Source: Pseudomonas sp. 10-1B (lineage in GTDB: Bacteria; Pseudomonadota; Gammaproteobacteria; Pseudomonadales; Pseudomonadaceae). Taken from it: DNA of 64,000 nucleotides. The position numbers and the translations under genes were made by a program. The stretch spans positions 39,683-103,682 of the forward strand of contig NZ_JYKS01000041.1 of the NCBI RefSeq assembly GCF_000935045.1. The letters run 5' to 3'. The notes beneath the pieces are model-generated. The model did not search any database. It was not told where the DNA came from and saw nothing but the letters and a program-made list of their open reading frames with translations. This document shows positions 62,701 through 64,000 of this stretch, one piece after another (positions within the stretch are counted from its first letter, which is position 1; each line of letters opens with the position of its first letter).

Positions 62701-62837
62701 TCAAGTTCACCTCGGCGCTGCCGGTGCAGGTGCTCAAGGGTATGGCGCCGATACTCATGCCATACCTGCAACCGGGCAATCCGAATGAATGCAAAGCGCC
62801 GCAGGTGACACTCAACACTGCCGCGCGCCCCTTGTAG
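59703..62837 (+). CDS. Class A PBP-like transglycosylase/transpeptidase
   Basis: This 1044-residue protein has one membrane helix (about 34-54) and then a GT51 domain: the catalytic Glu is E185 in LLFIENRDLL, and GGSTLATQLEKY (226-237) is the second GT motif. The transpeptidase domain has all three penicillin-binding motifs: S516-T-A-K519, S623-I-N625 and K947-T-G949. So it is probably a bifunctional peptidoglycan synthase. It is long and the first GT motif (usually EDRRFxxH) is altered to ENRDLLDT, with a long insert. It stands alone and is unlike the standard PBP1a/1b. Confidence 0.82.
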   Translation: MGALWQSEPSRTEAPEIPPAETPQPKSPRQRRLWWRLIILILLVGLVAIGFAAYDEFRSSNLQSREFSKLAATLTYSLQPGPSDAIVYPGDGPFDKRLGYSALGEFLPRLLKRDYLISEQVKFSPALMNYVDHGLFAPYIEKIQAGLSITDCRGDTLYQYNYPQHLYPDFAAIPPVIVNSLLFIENRDLLDTTDPRNNPAVDWPRFAKAAYSQVAKYLALPGQSAGGSTLATQLEKYRHSPDGLTVSGAEKIRQMISASVRAYQGGPDTTEARQRIVRDYLNSVPLSAVPGHGEVHGMAEGLRVWYGADFDQVNQALTSTATDPESMATRGLALRQVLSLMIAQRRPSHYLSKGRVELAELTDAHIRVLAANNVIEQPLADAALASKALYRDWVAQPTMVPIVTNKGISLARNRLAAMLNRPLYDLDRLDLSATSTLQADLQLQVSQYLKNLADPAFAAQIGLIGERLLTSKTTDQVSYSFTLFERTADGSRVRVQTDSTNQPFDINEGSKLELGSTAKLRVLTTYLEIIAELHDKYAGKPAAELKKVEVAELDRITQWSLEWLAQNSKNQSLDAMLDAALERKYSANTGEAFFTGGGMHVFNNFRKEDNNRNPTLKDALRESINLPFIRLMRDLVRYVTYQQPYNRVPLLKDDSDPRRQEYLARFADKEGTSYLMRFWRKYQRKTSQQRLDTFLDSMRVTPQRLAAVHRYLFPEAGQETFNAFVRAHMKGDKIALGKLSDGRLSEMYDAYGPGKYNLPDQGYIAKVHPLDLWLLGYLLKNPSSTLTEMVNASRFERQEVYGWLFKSRHQGARDSRIRTMVEIEAFLDIHQRWKRVGYPFDHLVPSLATAIGSSGDRPAALSELVGIIQNDGVRLPTLRIDTLHFAANTPYETKLISDPDRGVRILPVEVARALKGAMSQVVDAGTARRISGSFKLQDGTPLVMGGKTGTGDNRIESFGAGGRLIGSRSLNRTATFVFFLGDNHFGTLTAFVPGRSAEAFKFTSALPVQVLKGMAPILMPYLQPGNPNECKAPQVTLNTAARPL

Positions 62838-62872
62838 GAGCGACCCTTGCGCGAGACAAGGCCGCTCCAAGT
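62834..62872. repeat. Single REP-like half repeat
   Basis: TTGTAGGAGCGACCCTTGCG next to a partial complement (caaggccgctcc), at the end of the PBP-like gene; weaker than the pairs elsewhere. Confidence 0.5.
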
Positions 62873-63147
62873 ATCTCACCGCTGTCGAAGACGGCGCCGT
62901 CCCCAGGGGGCAGGTTCATCTGCGAAGAGGCCCGCCTCAATACAGTTGCGTGCGCTACATACAATCAGATAGACGCTCAGGATCACTGACGCGAGTATCA
63001 TTGGATTTTCTACACCGCAGTGAACCATTCCCGCCTGCTGCTACCCGTCAATCAATATAGAAGAGCCGAACTCTATATTCTGGCAGCCTAAAAGACTCTG
63101 TGATACCTTCGCCACCGCCCTGACCCTTGCTGGACCCGGAGATCATT
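62838..63147. other. Spacer before the GntR gene
   Basis: 310 nt without a gene, AT-richer toward its end. It holds the dyad at 63054-63079 and the presumed promoter of the regulator. Confidence 0.5.
63054..63079. promoter_or_regulatory. Candidate operator of the GntR regulator
   Basis: AATATAGA-N10-TCTATATT is a perfect 8+8 inverted repeat, 68 nt before the GntR start. Position suggests autoregulation. Confidence 0.5.
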
Positions 63148-63840
63148 ATGCCTAACGCTCTCGACAATTTTCATGTTCCCGAAAAGCATCGTCATAAGAC
63201 TGCTATGGGATTTGTCGTGGAGTCACTGCGCGAAGCTATATTGTCGGGAGCGATAGCTGAAGGGACGCCGCTGCGTCAAGAAGAGCTAGCATTAAAATTC
63301 GGCTTAAGCCGTATGCCGATCAGAGATGCCATCAGACAACTTGAAGCTGAAGGGCTCGTAACCTATGAAGTGCATAAGGGCGCTTCTGTTGCAGTCATGA
63401 CAATTGCAGATATTGCCGAAATCTATGACATGCGAATCATGGCCGAGTGCACAGCACTCGACTTTAGCTTTGACAATATCGTTGAAAGCGATTTTACTTC
63501 GCTGCATGAAATCATCAGTGAAATGGAGATTATTACTGAACCACACCTGCTCAGCGAGCTGAATGAGAAATTCCATTACATGCTGTACTCGAAGGCAGAG
63601 CGACCTCGATTGCTGGCACTGATCAAATCACTACACGACTCAGTGGACCGTCATCTCCGATTCTTATTGACCAATCTCGATTATCACAGGCAATCGCAGC
63701 TTGATCACCGAAATATCTTGAGCGCATGCGAGCGGGGCGACCGCGTCGCGGCCCAACAGTACCTAGCCAGGCACCTTTCAGAGGGCCGGGATTCGATCGT
63801 TTCATTTCTTGAAGCCCGGCGCAATCGCGGTCTTCTATAG
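63148..63840 (+). CDS. GntR-family (FadR-type) transcriptional regulator
   Basis: This 230-residue regulator has an N-terminal winged HTH (about 25-85; RQEELALKFGLSRMPIRDAIRQLE) and an all-helical FCD ligand domain (about 95-215) with metal-binding-type residues (D/H in MRIMAECTALDF and HRNILSACERGD). FCD regulators sense organic acids or amino acids. The start at 63148 has GGAG 6 nt upstream. Its codons are AT-richer than its neighbours, hinting at later gain. Its target may be past the window edge. Confidence 0.88.
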   Translation: MPNALDNFHVPEKHRHKTAMGFVVESLREAILSGAIAEGTPLRQEELALKFGLSRMPIRDAIRQLEAEGLVTYEVHKGASVAVMTIADIAEIYDMRIMAECTALDFSFDNIVESDFTSLHEIISEMEIITEPHLLSELNEKFHYMLYSKAERPRLLALIKSLHDSVDRHLRFLLTNLDYHRQSQLDHRNILSACERGDRVAAQQYLARHLSEGRDSIVSFLEARRNRGLL

Positions 63841-63981
63841 TCGATCGCACGCATTCCCTACAACCGCATAATCGACTATCTCGCCTACCAGGTTAGGCAA
63901 GGAAAAACCGGAACACTCAAGCATTTTCGGATACATGCTAGTGTGGTGTTTCACAAATACCGCTGAAAATCATTTGCCCAG

Positions 63982-64000
63982 CGCTCGCGCCGCGCGAGCG
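63982..64000. repeat. Perfect hairpin at the window edge
   Basis: CGCTCGCG-CCG-CGCGAGCG, 8+8 perfect. It is about 140 nt after the GntR stop; the sequence beyond is not visible, so its role is open. Confidence 0.45.

Noticed and set aside
61029..62879. Long minus-strand frame opposite the PBP-like gene
   Set aside because: It lies fully within a gene with clear PBP motifs and has no ribosome site.

Overview
The window is GC-rich, densely coded chromosomal DNA. Gene content and order (argG-motY-pyrC-rnt-peroxiredoxin-bfd-bfr-grxD; glpF-glpK-glpR-glpD; the acidic amino acid system aatJQMP-aauSR), together with many REP-type inverted repeats carrying a GGGAGC(G/C)GGC core, point to the Pseudomonas putida group. 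It reads as core genome with REP-rich spacers. I see no rRNA, tRNA, CRISPR array, prophage or complete insertion sequence.

Layout. 1-5905: the end of a LEA/WHy-like gene, a His-rich SEC-C mini-protein, then a four-gene minus-strand operon (serine O-acetyltransferase, AlaX-like tRNA editing hydrolase, MFS transporter, fold-type II PLP enzyme) divergent from a MocR-type regulator. 5991-13368: a lipoprotein Ntn-hydrolase acylase, a HicB-type protein without a visible HicA, an exonuclease-DNA ligase pair, an aspartoacylase-like hydrolase and a small proline-rich protein. 13463-21691: dcd, a cold-shock gene, apbC, metG, a reduced rnf operon (A-D-G-E only), nth and a PA3496-type small protein. 21734-30382: a LuxR-type response regulator, a small membrane protein, argG, motY, pyrC-rnt, and the iron/redox group (peroxiredoxin, bfd, bfr, grxD). 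30474-35696: a molybdopterin oxidoreductase, argF coupled to an orphan ABC ATPase, and ybaK. 36000-41480: the glycerol regulon. 41808-48316: uptake of glutamate/aspartate and its two-component system, with a clear sigma-54 promoter and upstream activator site. 48343-59226: GlpM-like protein, alpha/beta hydrolase, metR, a Nudix hydrolase, full-length Lhr helicase, an FMN-binding glutamate synthase-like protein and an amino acid permease. 59703-63840: an unusual class A PBP-like enzyme and a GntR regulator in AT-richer DNA.

Most interesting points. (1) The operon at 770-4375 combines O-acetylserine synthesis, a beta-substitution-type PLP enzyme, an exporter-like MFS protein and a tRNA-editing hydrolase. 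This suggests production, export and self-protection for a non-protein amino acid. (2) The rnf operon lacks rnfB and rnfC, and the cysteines expected to bind the membrane iron-sulfur cluster in RnfA appear to be replaced. (3) A composite repeat of about 300 bp occurs twice in opposite orientation (about 24960-25262 and 39474-39778). (4) A 33-bp tandem repeat lies upstream of argG. (5) Several unassigned perfect dyads lie upstream of bfr, glpF, glpD and the last GntR gene.
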